A stretch of 64,000 nt of DNA, from contig LVAM01000019.1 in NCBI GenBank assembly GCA_001604005.1, positions 62,001-126,000 on the forward strand, written 5' to 3'. Positions 41,619 through 53,614 of this stretch are shown piece after piece. Below the pieces are notes generated by a model. That model was not told the DNA's origin and made no database searches. It was given only the letters and a program-made list of their open reading frames with translations. Position 1 is the stretch's first letter. The number at the start of each line of letters is the position of its first letter. Source of the stretch: Clostridiales bacterium Firm_07. Lineage in GTDB: Bacteria > Bacillota > Clostridia > Oscillospirales > CAG-272. A program made the translations under genes and the position numbers.

Positions 41619-43013
41619 ATGAAAGGTTTGAAAAGCGTTTATATTTGTTCCGATTGCGGCGCACAATCCCCGAAGTGGTTGGGCAAATGCCCTTCTTGCG
41701 GCGCGTGGAACAGTTTTGTCGAGGATGTCGTAAAAGACGAGAGCAAAACCGCGCAAAATCCGCGTCGGGCGCTCTCTGCGCGCAAAGCGTCGGGCGTCGC
41801 CACACCGTATCGGGAGATGGAGATGCCCACCTATATCCGCACGGCGACGGGACTTTCCGAATTAGACCGCGTGTTGGGCGGCGGTCTTGTTTCCGGCTCC
41901 GTATGCTTGCTCGCGGGAGAGCCGGGCATCGGAAAATCCACGCTGTTGATGCAAATTTCGGATATTCTCGGCGCCGATCGCAAGGTACTCTACGTTTCGG
42001 GCGAGGAATCCGAAGGGCAACTGAAACTTCGCGCCCGTCGCCTCGGTGTGCGGGGCGACAATCTCCTCCTTCTGGTCGAGACGAATATGGAGCGCATTCT
42101 CGACGAGATCACGCGCGTGCGCCCCGAGGTGGTGGTGGTCGATTCGATCCAAACCGTATACAGCGACGCCGTCCCCTCCGCTCCCGGAACGCTGACTCAG
42201 GTGCGCGAGAACGCGCTGGCGCTCATCAACCTTGCGAAAACGGAAAATATTTCGGTCATTCTCGTCGGGCATATCAACAAAGAAGGCGGCATCGCCGGTC
42301 CCAAAAATCTCGAACATATGGTCGACGCCGTGCTGTATTTCGAGGGGGAGCGACAACAGAGTTATCGCGTGATCCGTGCGATGAAAAATCGTTACGGTTC
42401 CACCAACGAGATCGGCGTTTTCGAGATGACCGACAAAGGACTCTCGGAAGTGGAAAATCCATCCGAAATGCTGCTTGCCGGCAGACCGAAAGAAACGCCC
42501 GGAAACTGCGCCGTATGCACGATGGAAGGCACAAGGCCGCTGATTGCGGAGGTGCAGGCTCTTGTCACGCCGACGGCGTTCCCCGCCCCGCGGCGCACCT
42601 CAAACGGCATTGATTATAATCGGCTTTGCCTGATCCTCGCGGTGCTGGAAAAGCGGCTCGGACTGCGTTTTTCCGCCAACGACGTTTATCTCAACGTGAT
42701 CGCCGGACTGAGTTTGAGCGAACCCGCCTCCGATCTTGCGGCGGCTATGGCGCTTATCTCCTCGCTTTGCGACAGAACCGTGCCCGATGATCTTGTCGCC
42801 ATCGGAGAACTGGGACTTTCCGGCGAATGCCGCGCCGTTTCCAATTTGGAGATCCGCGTCAAAGAAGCGGCAAGGCTCGGCTTCACCCGCGCCGCCGTGC
42901 CGGCACAGAATCTGGAAAAACGGCGCTTTTCTCAAAGCGGCATCACACTTCACCCCGTCAAGAGCATTTTTGACATTTTGAAATTGCTTTCTCCGCAAGA
43001 AAAGCAACAATGA
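41619..43013 (+). CDS. radA: DNA repair protein RadA (Sms)
   Basis: RecA-related helicase that extends strand exchange at recombination intermediates. 464 residues. An N-terminal C4 zinc finger CSDCGAQSPKWLGKCPSCGAW, Walker A GEPGIGKST near residue 105, the RadA-specific MKNRYGSTNEIGVFEM (KNRFG motif with Tyr for Phe) near 255, and a C-terminal Lon-protease-like domain (LNVIAGLSLSEPASDLAAAMAL). GGAGG precedes the ATG. It has its own promoter and a perfect 18-bp terminator. Confidence 0.97.
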   Translation: MKGLKSVYICSDCGAQSPKWLGKCPSCGAWNSFVEDVVKDESKTAQNPRRALSARKASGVATPYREMEMPTYIRTATGLSELDRVLGGGLVSGSVCLLAGEPGIGKSTLLMQISDILGADRKVLYVSGEESEGQLKLRARRLGVRGDNLLLLVETNMERILDEITRVRPEVVVVDSIQTVYSDAVPSAPGTLTQVRENALALINLAKTENISVILVGHINKEGGIAGPKNLEHMVDAVLYFEGERQQSYRVIRAMKNRYGSTNEIGVFEMTDKGLSEVENPSEMLLAGRPKETPGNCAVCTMEGTRPLIAEVQALVTPTAFPAPRRTSNGIDYNRLCLILAVLEKRLGLRFSANDVYLNVIAGLSLSEPASDLAAAMALISSLCDRTVPDDLVAIGELGLSGECRAVSNLEIRVKEAARLGFTRAAVPAQNLEKRRFSQSGITLHPVKSIFDILKLLSPQEKQQ

Positions 43014-43017
43014 TCTG

Positions 43018-43063
43018 CAAACGAAAAACGCTTGGTTTTTCCAAGCGTTTTTCGTTTGTTTTT
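43018..43063. terminator. Bidirectional terminator between radA and the TIM-barrel gene
   Basis: A perfect 18-bp stem, CAAACGAAAAACGCTTGG/CCAAGCGTTTTTCGTTTG, with a five-T loop, followed by TTTTTT. Confidence 0.92.
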
Positions 43064-44106
43064 TATTTGTTCTGCATCGCTTCGCGGTGCTTTTGGCAGA
43101 TTTCGTCCATATATCTGCGCCGCAGTGCGCCCATCGATTCGCCAACCACTTGCCAAACGCGCTCGCAGTTGTCGGCACGATAGGTGTTGGATTCGCCGCC
43201 GCGGTAGCTCCACGCCACGATGTTGCGAGCGCCCGCGTCGTAAATGGCGTTTGCCGCAAGATAAATGTCGTCTTCGCAACCCGCGGGAATGTCGTACGCC
43301 TGCAACCAAATGTGGGTGTCTTTTCCGCTCGGCTTGACGATGTCGAGCACATTTTGGGTATGATGATAGACAAAGTCGTAAGGATCGTGCTCTGGGTGCT
43401 TTCTCGGCGCCCAGTACGGGTCGGCGCCGAAATTGTCGAGGTGCGGCAGTTGGATCATCTGCTTCGTGTAATCAAGCGTGTGGAGCATCACGCACGTGAC
43501 GTTTTTCATACCGAGCGAAGCGGAATACGCGGTGACGCGATCAAAATAGCGCAGGATCGTGCGGTGGCGAAAATCGCGCGTTTCGTCGGTCACTTCGTTC
43601 GGCATCGGGTGATGATAGATCTCTTCAAACAATTTGCGGCAAGTGGGGCAAAAACAGGCTTCAAATTGATTGCCGTTTTCGTCTTTTTTGGTCGAGATGG
43701 AAGGCTCGTCCCAGAAAATGGTGTCGCCGCCGAGTTCACGTACGGTATCGAGCCAGTCTTTGGTAAACTGAATAAACGCTTCCGAGTTGAAACACACACA
43801 GGTGGGGTTCATCGTGCCGTCGTTGAAGATTTGATGCGCCTCAGGGTGATAAGAGAGAAAATGAGATTTGTCACCGGGCGTTCCGGCAAGCCCCCAGTTA
43901 TCCACCCAGACGTCAAGGCCGTAGGATTTCGTGATGTCAAAAATATCTTTCATCACGGTTTTGTGACGCACCCAGTCCATATGCGAGAACATATGTACGA
44001 CGTAATTCATATTGTGGCGGACGATATCTTCCATATCCTCCACGACGTGTTTCGTCATACGGTTTCCATGATAGGCAACGCCTGTGAGCAGTTGTTTTTC
44101 TACCAT
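43063..44106 (-). CDS. Uncharacterised TIM-barrel, glycosidase-like cytoplasmic protein
   Basis: 347 residues with no signal peptide. Barrel-like alternation: GVAYHGNR, MNYVVHMFSHMDWVRH, YGLDVWVDNWGLAG, then DTIFWDEPSIS (an acid at a strand end, near residue 137), FEACFCPTCRKLFEE, VTCVMLHTLD, FGADPYW, DTHIWLQAYDIP and ARNIVAWSYRGGES. The pattern resembles glycoside-hydrolase or putative beta-galactosidase-like barrels, with the EACFC..C pair typical of some uncharacterised groups. I do not recognise the exact family. GGAGGTG precedes the ATG. It has a consensus promoter and is single-gene. Confidence 0.75.
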   Translation of the reverse strand: MVEKQLLTGVAYHGNRMTKHVVEDMEDIVRHNMNYVVHMFSHMDWVRHKTVMKDIFDITKSYGLDVWVDNWGLAGTPGDKSHFLSYHPEAHQIFNDGTMNPTCVCFNSEAFIQFTKDWLDTVRELGGDTIFWDEPSISTKKDENGNQFEACFCPTCRKLFEEIYHHPMPNEVTDETRDFRHRTILRYFDRVTAYSASLGMKNVTCVMLHTLDYTKQMIQLPHLDNFGADPYWAPRKHPEHDPYDFVYHHTQNVLDIVKPSGKDTHIWLQAYDIPAGCEDDIYLAANAIYDAGARNIVAWSYRGGESNTYRADNCERVWQVVGESMGALRRRYMDEICQKHREAMQNK

Positions 44107-44137
44107 AACAGCACCTCCGCTATATAATGATAATTTT

Positions 44138-44166
44138 ATTATATGATCTTGTTAATGGATTGTCAA
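44138..44166 (-). promoter_or_regulatory. Consensus promoter of the TIM-barrel gene with adjacent inverted repeat
   Basis: Minus strand TTGACA (44166-44161), 17 bases, TATAAT (44143-44138). The plus-strand segment TATAAT at 44123-44128 mirrors the -10 (TATAATgataattttATTATA, 44123-44143), a possible operator at the start of transcription. Confidence 0.8.
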
Positions 44167-44221
44167 TGCACGAAAGTCCACTGAAAATTTGTAGCGAAAA
44201 ATGACAGCGTTTCGGGCTTTT

Positions 44222-44899
44222 TTAATTGCCGCTTTCTTTCGCGTCGTCGGACAAATCGAACAGGCGTATATTTTCTTCGGTAAACTGCATCATACGCGAT
44301 TCAAAACAAGCTTTGTTTTTTCGGAAAAATGCAACGATTTTTGTTTCTTCCGTCTCCTCTTTTGAGAGCGCAAAGAGATAGTCCGCCATCTTTTTATCCC
44401 CCGCTCCGGCAAGAGAGCGACACCAAAAGGCGAGCGTACGCTCGTCCGCTTCCCTGTAAGATTGCAGGATCTGCGCGGCTGGAAGCGCCGAGAGCGCGGC
44501 AAGCACGCGCCACGCGACAAGCGGGCGGAAATGCGGCTCTTCGCCGAGTTTCATTTTGAGCCTTTGCGGGCAGAGCGCGAAAAGCGCGGCGGGCGTATCG
44601 GTAAAAGGAGCAAGATATTGGTCGATCCGATCGCAGAGCAAGCGCGGCGTGAGAGCGGAAAACGGGATCTTTTTGCCGTTTTCGGCAGTGAGAAAATAGT
44701 TGCGGCGCATAGATTCTTCCCTGATGCCTATGTAAAAGATCGCAATACCGGCGATAAGGAACAAAGCGATCAGCACGGCAAGAAAGATCTTTCCTGCCTT
44801 GCTTTCCGTGATACTGGCGGGAACGAACAAAAGCAAGGCGACGACCGCAAAAAGCGACGCGATCTGTTTTGCGTGTTCCGTGAAGAAATTTTTGTTCAT
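44222..44899 (-). CDS. Two-helix membrane protein, unknown
   Basis: 225 residues. Two membrane helices near the N-terminus (about 13-30 and 37-58) form a hairpin, followed by a 165-residue cytoplasmic part rich in helices, Glu, Lys and Arg. AAGGAGAG precedes the ATG. It lies nine bases after pcrA and is likely co-transcribed with it, though nothing in it points to DNA repair. Family not recognised. Confidence 0.65.
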   Translation of the reverse strand: MNKNFFTEHAKQIASLFAVVALLLFVPASITESKAGKIFLAVLIALFLIAGIAIFYIGIREESMRRNYFLTAENGKKIPFSALTPRLLCDRIDQYLAPFTDTPAALFALCPQRLKMKLGEEPHFRPLVAWRVLAALSALPAAQILQSYREADERTLAFWCRSLAGAGDKKMADYLFALSKEETEETKIVAFFRKNKACFESRMMQFTEENIRLFDLSDDAKESGN

Positions 44900-44908
44900 A
44901 TGCTCTCC

Positions 44909-47287
44909 TTACAGTTTTTCGAGTTTTGCGTAGTTTGCCATCAATTTTTTTGTGCCTTTTGTGTCAAAAGCCACTTCAAGCAAGGTATCGGAGCCGATTT
45001 TTTGTACGGTGAGTATCGTGCCTTCTCCGAAAATATTATGTCTCACGCGCTCTCCCGCGCCAAAACTTTGCGTCGGCGCGGCGGGCTTTTTCGCACCGCG
45101 TTGAGCGTGCGTTGTCGAAAACGAAAAATCATTTGCGCCCACGGAATAAGTCGAAACCGTTCTCTCCCTTTTTGCGGGGCGGTCAAGCAGTTCCTCGGGG
45201 ATCTCCGAAAGAAAGCGCGAGGCGGGATTTGCCGCCGTTCTGCCGTAAAGCAGGCGCTGTTTCGCGTGCAGGATCGTCAGCTCGTTTTTGGCGCGCGTAA
45301 TGGCGACGTAGGCAAGACGCCGCTCCTCTTCCAACTCGGCGGGACCCGCCATCACGGTGTTCATACCGGGAAAAATCCCTTCTTCAAAGCCGGGCAGGAA
45401 AACTTCCGGAAATTCAAGCCCTTTCGCGGAATGGATCGTCATCATCACCACGGCGTCCGCCGTGTCGTCGTAACGGTCGACGTCGGCGACAAGCGTGTTC
45501 ATTTCCAAAAATTCCGTAAGAGTGGGCGTTTCGGTCTCGTGCGTATATTCGATCACACCGGAAATAAACTCTTCAAGGTTATCAAGCCGCTCTTTTTCCT
45601 CTTCCCCGCCATCGAGCAGCATTTGCCGATATCCGGTTTTATCCAATACGATATTGACGAAATCGGGCAGTTCCACGGTGGGCAAAAGTTCTGTCAGTTC
45701 CTCGATGAGCGCGGCGAAATCCGAGAGCGTTTTTGCGGAACGCGCAAGCGCGATGTGATCCCCCGCATGCGCCATCACGGAAAGCATCGAGGATTTCTCC
45801 AGCGCAGCAATCTCTTCCACGGCGGCAAGCGTTTTCTCTCCGATCTTGCGGCGAGGCTCGTTGACAATGCGGTAAAGTCGGTCTTTGTCCCCGTGGTTGG
45901 TGATCAGTTGCAGATACGCCACGACGTCCCGTATCTCTTTGCGATCGGCAAACCTTGTGCCGCCGAGGACGCGATACGGTAGCCCACTGCGCGCAAAGAC
46001 CGATTCAAGGGCGTTGGATTGCGCGTTTGTGCGGAAAAGAATGGCAAAATCACGGTAATGCGCCTCACCCGCCGCCACTTTTTTACGAATTTGATCCGCG
46101 ACGGTGCGTGCTTCCGCGTTTTGGTCGTCGGGGTTGAGAACATGTATTTTCGCGCCGTCGCCGCGGCGGGTAAAGAGGACTTTCCGCATCTCTTCCGCTT
46201 TTTCGTTATGCGCGATCACGGCGTTGGCGGCGTCGAGGATACGCTGTGTGGAGCGATAATTTTCTTCTAAGCGTATAAGCTTCGCGGAAGAAAAAACTTT
46301 TGTGAAGTTGCGGATATTCTCAATGGTCGCGCCGCGGAATTTATAAATGCTTTGATCGTCGTCCCCTACCGCCATCAGATTGTTCGATCCGCCGGAAAGA
46401 AGCGCCGTCAGATAAAACTGCGCCTCGTTTGTGTCCTGATATTCGTCCACCGAAACATATTGAAATTGTTTTTGATACGCGGCAAGAATCTCGGGATTGT
46501 CGCGAAGCAGTTTTACAGTGCGAAAAATGATGTCGTCAAAATCCAGCGCGCCGGACTCGGCAAGGCGCGCCTGATACGCCGCATACGCTTTGGCGAAAAG
46601 CTGCATACGATAGTCGTTTCCGCACTCGGCGAGAAAATCCTCGGGGGCTATCAATTTGTCTTTCGCGCGGCTCACGTAGTTCAGCGCGGTTTTGACAGGC
46701 AACACTTTTTCGTCGATATTGACGGCTTTGAGCGCGGCGCGCATCGCCTTTTTGGAGTCGTCGGTGTCATACACGGTAAATCCCGTCGGCAAGCCCGCCT
46801 CGACCGCGTAGCGACGCAGGATCCGCATACAGATCGCGTGGAAGGTTCCCGCCCAAATGGAATTCGGCAGGTCACTTTGATCCGGGAAAGAAGCGGCAAG
46901 ACGGCTTTTCATCTCGTTTGCCGCTTTATTTGTAAAAGTGATGGCGAGAATGCGCCAAGGGGCGACCGGAGAGACGGCAAACTGCGTGAGGAGATCGCGC
47001 AGTTCCGTGCGGCTCATATCGGAGTGTTGCGCGGCTTCCAGCGCCTCGACGTCGCTTTCATCTACCCCAAACGGCATGGAATCTGCCTGATATGCGTTTC
47101 CGTATCGCATCATATAGGCGATGCGCTCGACCAACACTTTGGTTTTTCCGCTGCCTGCGCCCGCCAAAATGAGAAGCGGGCCGTTGATCTGATATACCGC
47201 CTTTTTTTGCTGTTCGTTCAAATGCGCGAAAAAGCGATCGAAAAGCGCGCGTTTGCACGCCAAATAACGCTGTTTGATGTCGGTCAT
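44909..47287 (-). CDS. pcrA: ATP-dependent DNA helicase PcrA (UvrD/Rep family)
   Basis: 3'-5' helicase for repair and clearing the fork of transcription. 792 residues from the ATG at 47287 (AGAGGT upstream); a longer reading by 12 residues is possible. Superfamily I motifs: LLILAGAGSGKTKVLVERI (Walker A), AITFTNKAANEM, VDEYQDTNEAQF (motif II), VGDDDQSIYKFRGA (III), EENYRSTQRILDAAN (IV) and VMMTIHSAKGLEFPEVFLPG (V), YVAITRAK (VI). A C-terminal Tudor-like RNA-polymerase-binding part GERVRHNIFGEGTI closes it, as in PcrA. An expected small insert of about 30 residues lies after motif Ia. Confidence 0.95.
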   Translation of the reverse strand: MTDIKQRYLACKRALFDRFFAHLNEQQKKAVYQINGPLLILAGAGSGKTKVLVERIAYMMRYGNAYQADSMPFGVDESDVEALEAAQHSDMSRTELRDLLTQFAVSPVAPWRILAITFTNKAANEMKSRLAASFPDQSDLPNSIWAGTFHAICMRILRRYAVEAGLPTGFTVYDTDDSKKAMRAALKAVNIDEKVLPVKTALNYVSRAKDKLIAPEDFLAECGNDYRMQLFAKAYAAYQARLAESGALDFDDIIFRTVKLLRDNPEILAAYQKQFQYVSVDEYQDTNEAQFYLTALLSGGSNNLMAVGDDDQSIYKFRGATIENIRNFTKVFSSAKLIRLEENYRSTQRILDAANAVIAHNEKAEEMRKVLFTRRGDGAKIHVLNPDDQNAEARTVADQIRKKVAAGEAHYRDFAILFRTNAQSNALESVFARSGLPYRVLGGTRFADRKEIRDVVAYLQLITNHGDKDRLYRIVNEPRRKIGEKTLAAVEEIAALEKSSMLSVMAHAGDHIALARSAKTLSDFAALIEELTELLPTVELPDFVNIVLDKTGYRQMLLDGGEEEKERLDNLEEFISGVIEYTHETETPTLTEFLEMNTLVADVDRYDDTADAVVMMTIHSAKGLEFPEVFLPGFEEGIFPGMNTVMAGPAELEEERRLAYVAITRAKNELTILHAKQRLLYGRTAANPASRFLSEIPEELLDRPAKRERTVSTYSVGANDFSFSTTHAQRGAKKPAAPTQSFGAGERVRHNIFGEGTILTVQKIGSDTLLEVAFDTKGTKKLMANYAKLEKL

Positions 47288-47360
47288 TCCATACCTCTTC
47301 CCGTTTTTATCTTCATTTTTCATTATAGCACACCCCCCGATCTTTTTTCAAGAGCGCAAG

Positions 47361-47391
47361 AAAAAAAGAGCCGAAAATCGGCTCTCTTTTT
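47361..47391 (-). terminator. Terminator after the 40-residue mini-gene
   Basis: On the minus strand GAGCCGA-TTT-TCGGCTC is followed by TTTTTTT. It closely follows the 47397 stop codon, supporting an independent short transcript. Confidence 0.82.
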
Positions 47392-47396
47392 CCGCG

Positions 47397-47519
47397 TCAT
47401 TTGCAGTCTTTTTCGTCCTTGCAATCGCTTTCGTTTTTGCTTTGCCCGTTCGTTTGTTGATTTTGATCGGTCGCGTTGCTTTTTTGCTGTTTGGATTGCT
47501 TATCCTGATTTTTTCCCAT
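47397..47519 (-). CDS. 40-residue hydrophilic, Lys/Gln/Asn-rich protein
   Basis: A mini-gene too short for normal gene calling. ATG at 47519 is seven bases after AAAGGAGTGAT, among the best ribosome binding sites in the window, and a terminator follows its TGA. The product begins MGKNQDKQSKQQ and ends ESDCKDEKDCK: highly charged, no hydrophobic core, two cysteines near the end. It is likely disordered. Composition recalls small spore or stress proteins, but I cannot place it in a family. It lies between the amidohydrolase and pcrA, same strand. Confidence 0.72.
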   Translation of the reverse strand: MGKNQDKQSKQQKSNATDQNQQTNGQSKNESDCKDEKDCK

Positions 47520-47603
47520 TTTGTATCACTCCTTTTATTTTTGCGGCAGAATGTCTTCCGCAAAGATAGTGTGATACGGAATTTGGAATTTTATGCAAGC
47601 CGT

Positions 47604-48752
47604 TCAGCGGGCGGCAAAGACCTCTTTACCGTCGATCCACACGCGGCACACACGCGTGTTGATTTCAAAGGGAGAGCCGTCCGTTAAAACGATGTCCGCG
47701 TCTTTCCCAATTTCAAGAGATCCGACGCGCGCGTCGGCGCCGATGTGGCGCGCGGGATTGATCGTGATGGCTTGCAGAGCGGCAAAGGGATCAAGCCCCG
47801 CCCTGACGGCAAGACCCGCCCAGAGCGGAAGAAAGTTTTGCCGTGTCACCGGCGCGTCGCAAGTAATGGAGACGCGGCAACCCGCGCGGTGGAGCACGGC
47901 GGGCGTCTCCCAAGTTTTTCCGCGCAATTCGTATTTGGAGGGATAAGAGGCAGAGGGACCGACGGCAACGGGATAGCCCGCCTCGGCAATGATGTCCGCG
48001 ACAAGATGCCCTTCCGTCACGTGCTCCAAGGTCATCTTGACGCCAAACTCTTTGGCTATACGGATGGCGGTGAGAATGTCGTTCGTCTGATGCGCGTGGG
48101 CTTTGAGAGGGATCTCGCCTCGCACCACGGGCAGCATAGCGTGCAGTTTCATATCGAAAGCGGGGGCTTTTGCGGGATCGTCTCCGGCGGCACGGAGTTT
48201 GCTGTCGTACTCAAAAGACTTGAAAAGAAGTTCGCGCAGTTTGGCGGCAACGGTCATACGCGAGGAGATATCCGATTCACGGTGGATTTTTTTCGGGTTT
48301 TCTCCAAATGCGCATTTCATTGCCGCGGCGGGAATGACGCACATATCGTCGGCGCTTTTTCCTGCCGTTTTCATCACGGCAAAAGTGCCGCCTACCACAT
48401 TTGCGCTGCCCGGTCCCACGCAAACGGTGGTCACGCCCGCGTCGCGCGCTTCCGGAAGTGCCGCGTCAAAGGGATTGAAACCGTCTATCCCACGCAGTTG
48501 CGGGCAAACGCTGTCGTTTTTTTCATTGTTTTCAAGACATTCGTAGCCGATACCATAACCGTTGAGCCCAATATGGCTGTGCGCGTCCACAAAGCCCGGA
48601 TAAACCGAAAGCCCGCTTGCGTCCACGGTCTCGGCGTCCGCCGAAAGGTCGGCGGAGATGGCTTTGATCTTGCCGTTTTCCACCAAAACATCCGCCGCAT
48701 ACGGTTTTTCGTGTATCGCATCATGTACAAATCCGTTTTTGATCAGAAACAT
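47604..48752 (-). CDS. Amidohydrolase (imidazolonepropionase-like)
   Basis: 382 residues of the amidohydrolase superfamily. The N-terminal strand domain (MFLIKNGFVHDAI... ADVLVENGKI) is followed by the first metal motif PGFVDAHSHIG near residue 58, then KAHAHQTNDI and LEHVTEGHLV with the further His ligands, and SITCDAPV with the catalytic Asp near 305. NPARHIGADARVGSLEIGKDADIVL closes the barrel. Substrate cannot be told; such enzymes act on cyclic amides, peptides or nucleobases. AAGGAG precedes the ATG. The adjacent genes give no pathway clue. Confidence 0.9.
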   Translation of the reverse strand: MFLIKNGFVHDAIHEKPYAADVLVENGKIKAISADLSADAETVDASGLSVYPGFVDAHSHIGLNGYGIGYECLENNEKNDSVCPQLRGIDGFNPFDAALPEARDAGVTTVCVGPGSANVVGGTFAVMKTAGKSADDMCVIPAAAMKCAFGENPKKIHRESDISSRMTVAAKLRELLFKSFEYDSKLRAAGDDPAKAPAFDMKLHAMLPVVRGEIPLKAHAHQTNDILTAIRIAKEFGVKMTLEHVTEGHLVADIIAEAGYPVAVGPSASYPSKYELRGKTWETPAVLHRAGCRVSITCDAPVTRQNFLPLWAGLAVRAGLDPFAALQAITINPARHIGADARVGSLEIGKDADIVLTDGSPFEINTRVCRVWIDGKEVFAAR

Positions 48753-48776
48753 TTTGATTCTCCTTTATTTTATTTG

Positions 48777-50153
48777 TCAGTCATATCGGATCCTGTCGTG
48801 CAGATCGGTCTGCAAGGAAAGGAAGGCGTTTCCGAGCAAGAGGGCAAACGCCAGCGAAAGAAGAAAGTCGAACACCCAAAAATATTCAAGCAAGACGGAA
48901 AATTTAAAGTTCGGGATCACCTGAATATAGTCAAAGAGAAACGAGGCGAGCGCGGCGATAAAGCCGACGACAACAAGGCGCAGTAAGCGCTTGTCCCACG
49001 CTTCCAGCAATTCTTTTCGTTTTTTGTCTTCAAATTCGCTCGCGTGTTCGGGAATATACCCCGCGTATCGGCGCACGATCTCGCGAAGAAACAGAAGAAG
49101 GAAAGAAAGAAGCGCCAAAAAGATCAAAAACTCGACAAACGAGGAGATCCACATTTCAAAATACGCGCGCGCGGCAAGTTGATTTTTGTCAATGGCAAAG
49201 GCGTCGAACTCCGTGGAAAACCGGTAGGCAAAACGCCCGGAAAAGAAGGCGGCAACGCCATAGAAAACGGAAAAAACGGCGGCGGGGATCTTTTTCTTTC
49301 CGGGAAGCGGAGAGACGAGGATACCCGCAAGGATCAGCGCGGCGGCAACGACGTCGGGGATCACGTTATGAAAATCAATATAAAAATCCGTCCACATCAG
49401 AGCGCCGGCAAAGAAGAAAGAAAGCGAGAGCAGATTGCGCCGATACGAAAGAAGCAGCGGGTGCTCCGCTATATACAGGTCATATTCCCTGCCGACGGCG
49501 GCAAAGAGTTCGGTATCCGAGCGTACAAGGCGCAAAACGAGCGTGGAACGCACCGTAAAATAGACGAAAAGAACAAAGATCACCGCAAACGCGAGGAAGC
49601 GCAGCAATCCGATGAAATCATAAAGCCGTTCTCTGCCGTTGAGGACATCCGAGGAAAGAGAGAGCGCCGTAAACTCCGGCAAGACCGTCAATAGTTCTTT
49701 CACGATGAAAAACCATACGCAAAGTCCGATATAGCGGTCAAAGCGATTGCGCCCCCGTTTATCACAGGCTTCCGAAAACGAGCCGCCGTGCGCCGCGCAA
49801 AAAGCGGGCGTCGCGTTTTTCAGGCGTATCAGCGCGGGGATAAGGAAAAAGAGAGACAGCGCGCCGAAAGCAAAGGTGACCGTGAGGAGAAGCGTGGCGC
49901 TTTCCGATTGCCCCGTGCGCAGTGACAGGAGAGAGAGAACAAAGCGCGCCGCTTGCAAAATAAGGAGCCTTGAAAATGCCGTGCGCACATCCTTGACGCC
50001 GGAGGACAGCGCGCTTGCACGCGAGAGCGCGTAAAAAATGAAAGCGCAGCCGAGAAAATCCGGCAAAACGTCGATCACGGCAAAAACGGGGTTGGCAAGA
50101 AAGATCATTCCGGCGAAAAAGAACCATAGCAAGGTTTTATTGTTCTTCGGCAT
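48777..50153 (-). CDS. Multi-pass membrane protein, unknown
   Basis: 458 residues with roughly ten hydrophobic helices, and a C-terminal cytoplasmic stretch (RRYAGYIPEHASEFEDKKRKELLEAWDKRLLRL) before the last pair. Opens MPKNNKTLLWFFFAGMIFLANP. No transporter signature or catalytic motif is visible and I do not recognise it. Its start lies 17 bases inside the end of the preceding membrane gene, so they are co-translated, and both follow secA. Confidence 0.65.
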   Translation of the reverse strand: MPKNNKTLLWFFFAGMIFLANPVFAVIDVLPDFLGCAFIFYALSRASALSSGVKDVRTAFSRLLILQAARFVLSLLSLRTGQSESATLLLTVTFAFGALSLFFLIPALIRLKNATPAFCAAHGGSFSEACDKRGRNRFDRYIGLCVWFFIVKELLTVLPEFTALSLSSDVLNGRERLYDFIGLLRFLAFAVIFVLFVYFTVRSTLVLRLVRSDTELFAAVGREYDLYIAEHPLLLSYRRNLLSLSFFFAGALMWTDFYIDFHNVIPDVVAAALILAGILVSPLPGKKKIPAAVFSVFYGVAAFFSGRFAYRFSTEFDAFAIDKNQLAARAYFEMWISSFVEFLIFLALLSFLLLFLREIVRRYAGYIPEHASEFEDKKRKELLEAWDKRLLRLVVVGFIAALASFLFDYIQVIPNFKFSVLLEYFWVFDFLLSLAFALLLGNAFLSLQTDLHDRIRYD

Positions 50154-50751
50154 CTTGTCCTTTCTCCTTTCGTCTGTCGGTTATTTCGGGCGGTTTGTTT
50201 TCTTCGGGATCGGTGAGCGTGCGATAGGCTTGCCACAAAAGCAGAGTGACAAGAAAAATATAGATAAGGCGCAGAGAAAGGAGCGGCAGTGTGAAATACT
50301 TTGCCGCGCCACCGAGAAACGGCAGTTTGGAAAAAAGAAAGGTCGCGGTAAACACGCCGACGAAGATGAGGTTTCTCCACGCGCCGGCGACAAGCGCCGG
50401 CAGGCCGGTTTGTCCGCAGAGCGCGGCGACGGGATAGAGAAGCGCAAAATGAAACGCAAAGAGAAACAGCGTGTAAAGCAGTGTCCAAACGCCCCGCGCA
50501 CCGTCCGCAAACCACGCGCCGTCAAGCGGCACGCCCAAAAGGAAGAGCGAGTACGCGGCAAAATACAGCGCAAACGGCAGGGCGCACGCCGACGCGATCA
50601 AGGAATAGAGAAAACGGCGCTCGTACGCCATCAGACGGTAAAAACCGATGGCGGCAAGCAGATAGCCGATCGGCATAGCGAAAGCAAGGAGAGAGCGAAG
50701 CGACATCAAATTGGCAAAAAAGTATCCCAGTACGACAAATCCGAAGCCCAT
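50137..50751 (-). CDS. Multi-pass membrane protein, unknown
   Basis: 204 residues with about six hydrophobic segments and a charged C-terminal tail rich in Glu, Lys and Asp (TDPEENKPPEITDRRKEKG). GGAGAGGGAAG precedes the ATG, 21 bases after the secA stop. Overlaps the next membrane gene by 17 bases. Position in a secA transcript may mean only read-through; I see no link to the Sec machine in the sequence. Confidence 0.65.
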   Translation of the reverse strand: MGFGFVVLGYFFANLMSLRSLLAFAMPIGYLLAAIGFYRLMAYERRFLYSLIASACALPFALYFAAYSLFLLGVPLDGAWFADGARGVWTLLYTLFLFAFHFALLYPVAALCGQTGLPALVAGAWRNLIFVGVFTATFLFSKLPFLGGAAKYFTLPLLSLRLIYIFLVTLLLWQAYRTLTDPEENKPPEITDRRKEKGQDAEEQ

Positions 50752-50772
50752 TCTTCCCTCTCCTTTCGTGTT

Positions 50773-53523
<2,751 letters not shown>

Positions 53524-53552
53524 AATGATCCTCCGTGGAGCGTATTAAGATT

Positions 53553-53558
53553 ATTATA
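53553..53558 (-). promoter_or_regulatory. -10 element upstream of secA
   Basis: TATAAT on the minus strand, 30 bases before the secA ATG. The -35 region (TGGCAA at 17 bases) is poor, so the promoter is moderate. Confidence 0.5.
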
Positions 53559-53614
53559 CTACACATAAATTGATTTTGCCATAGCGATTTTGAAAAAACT
53601 TGTATATTTTTTTC

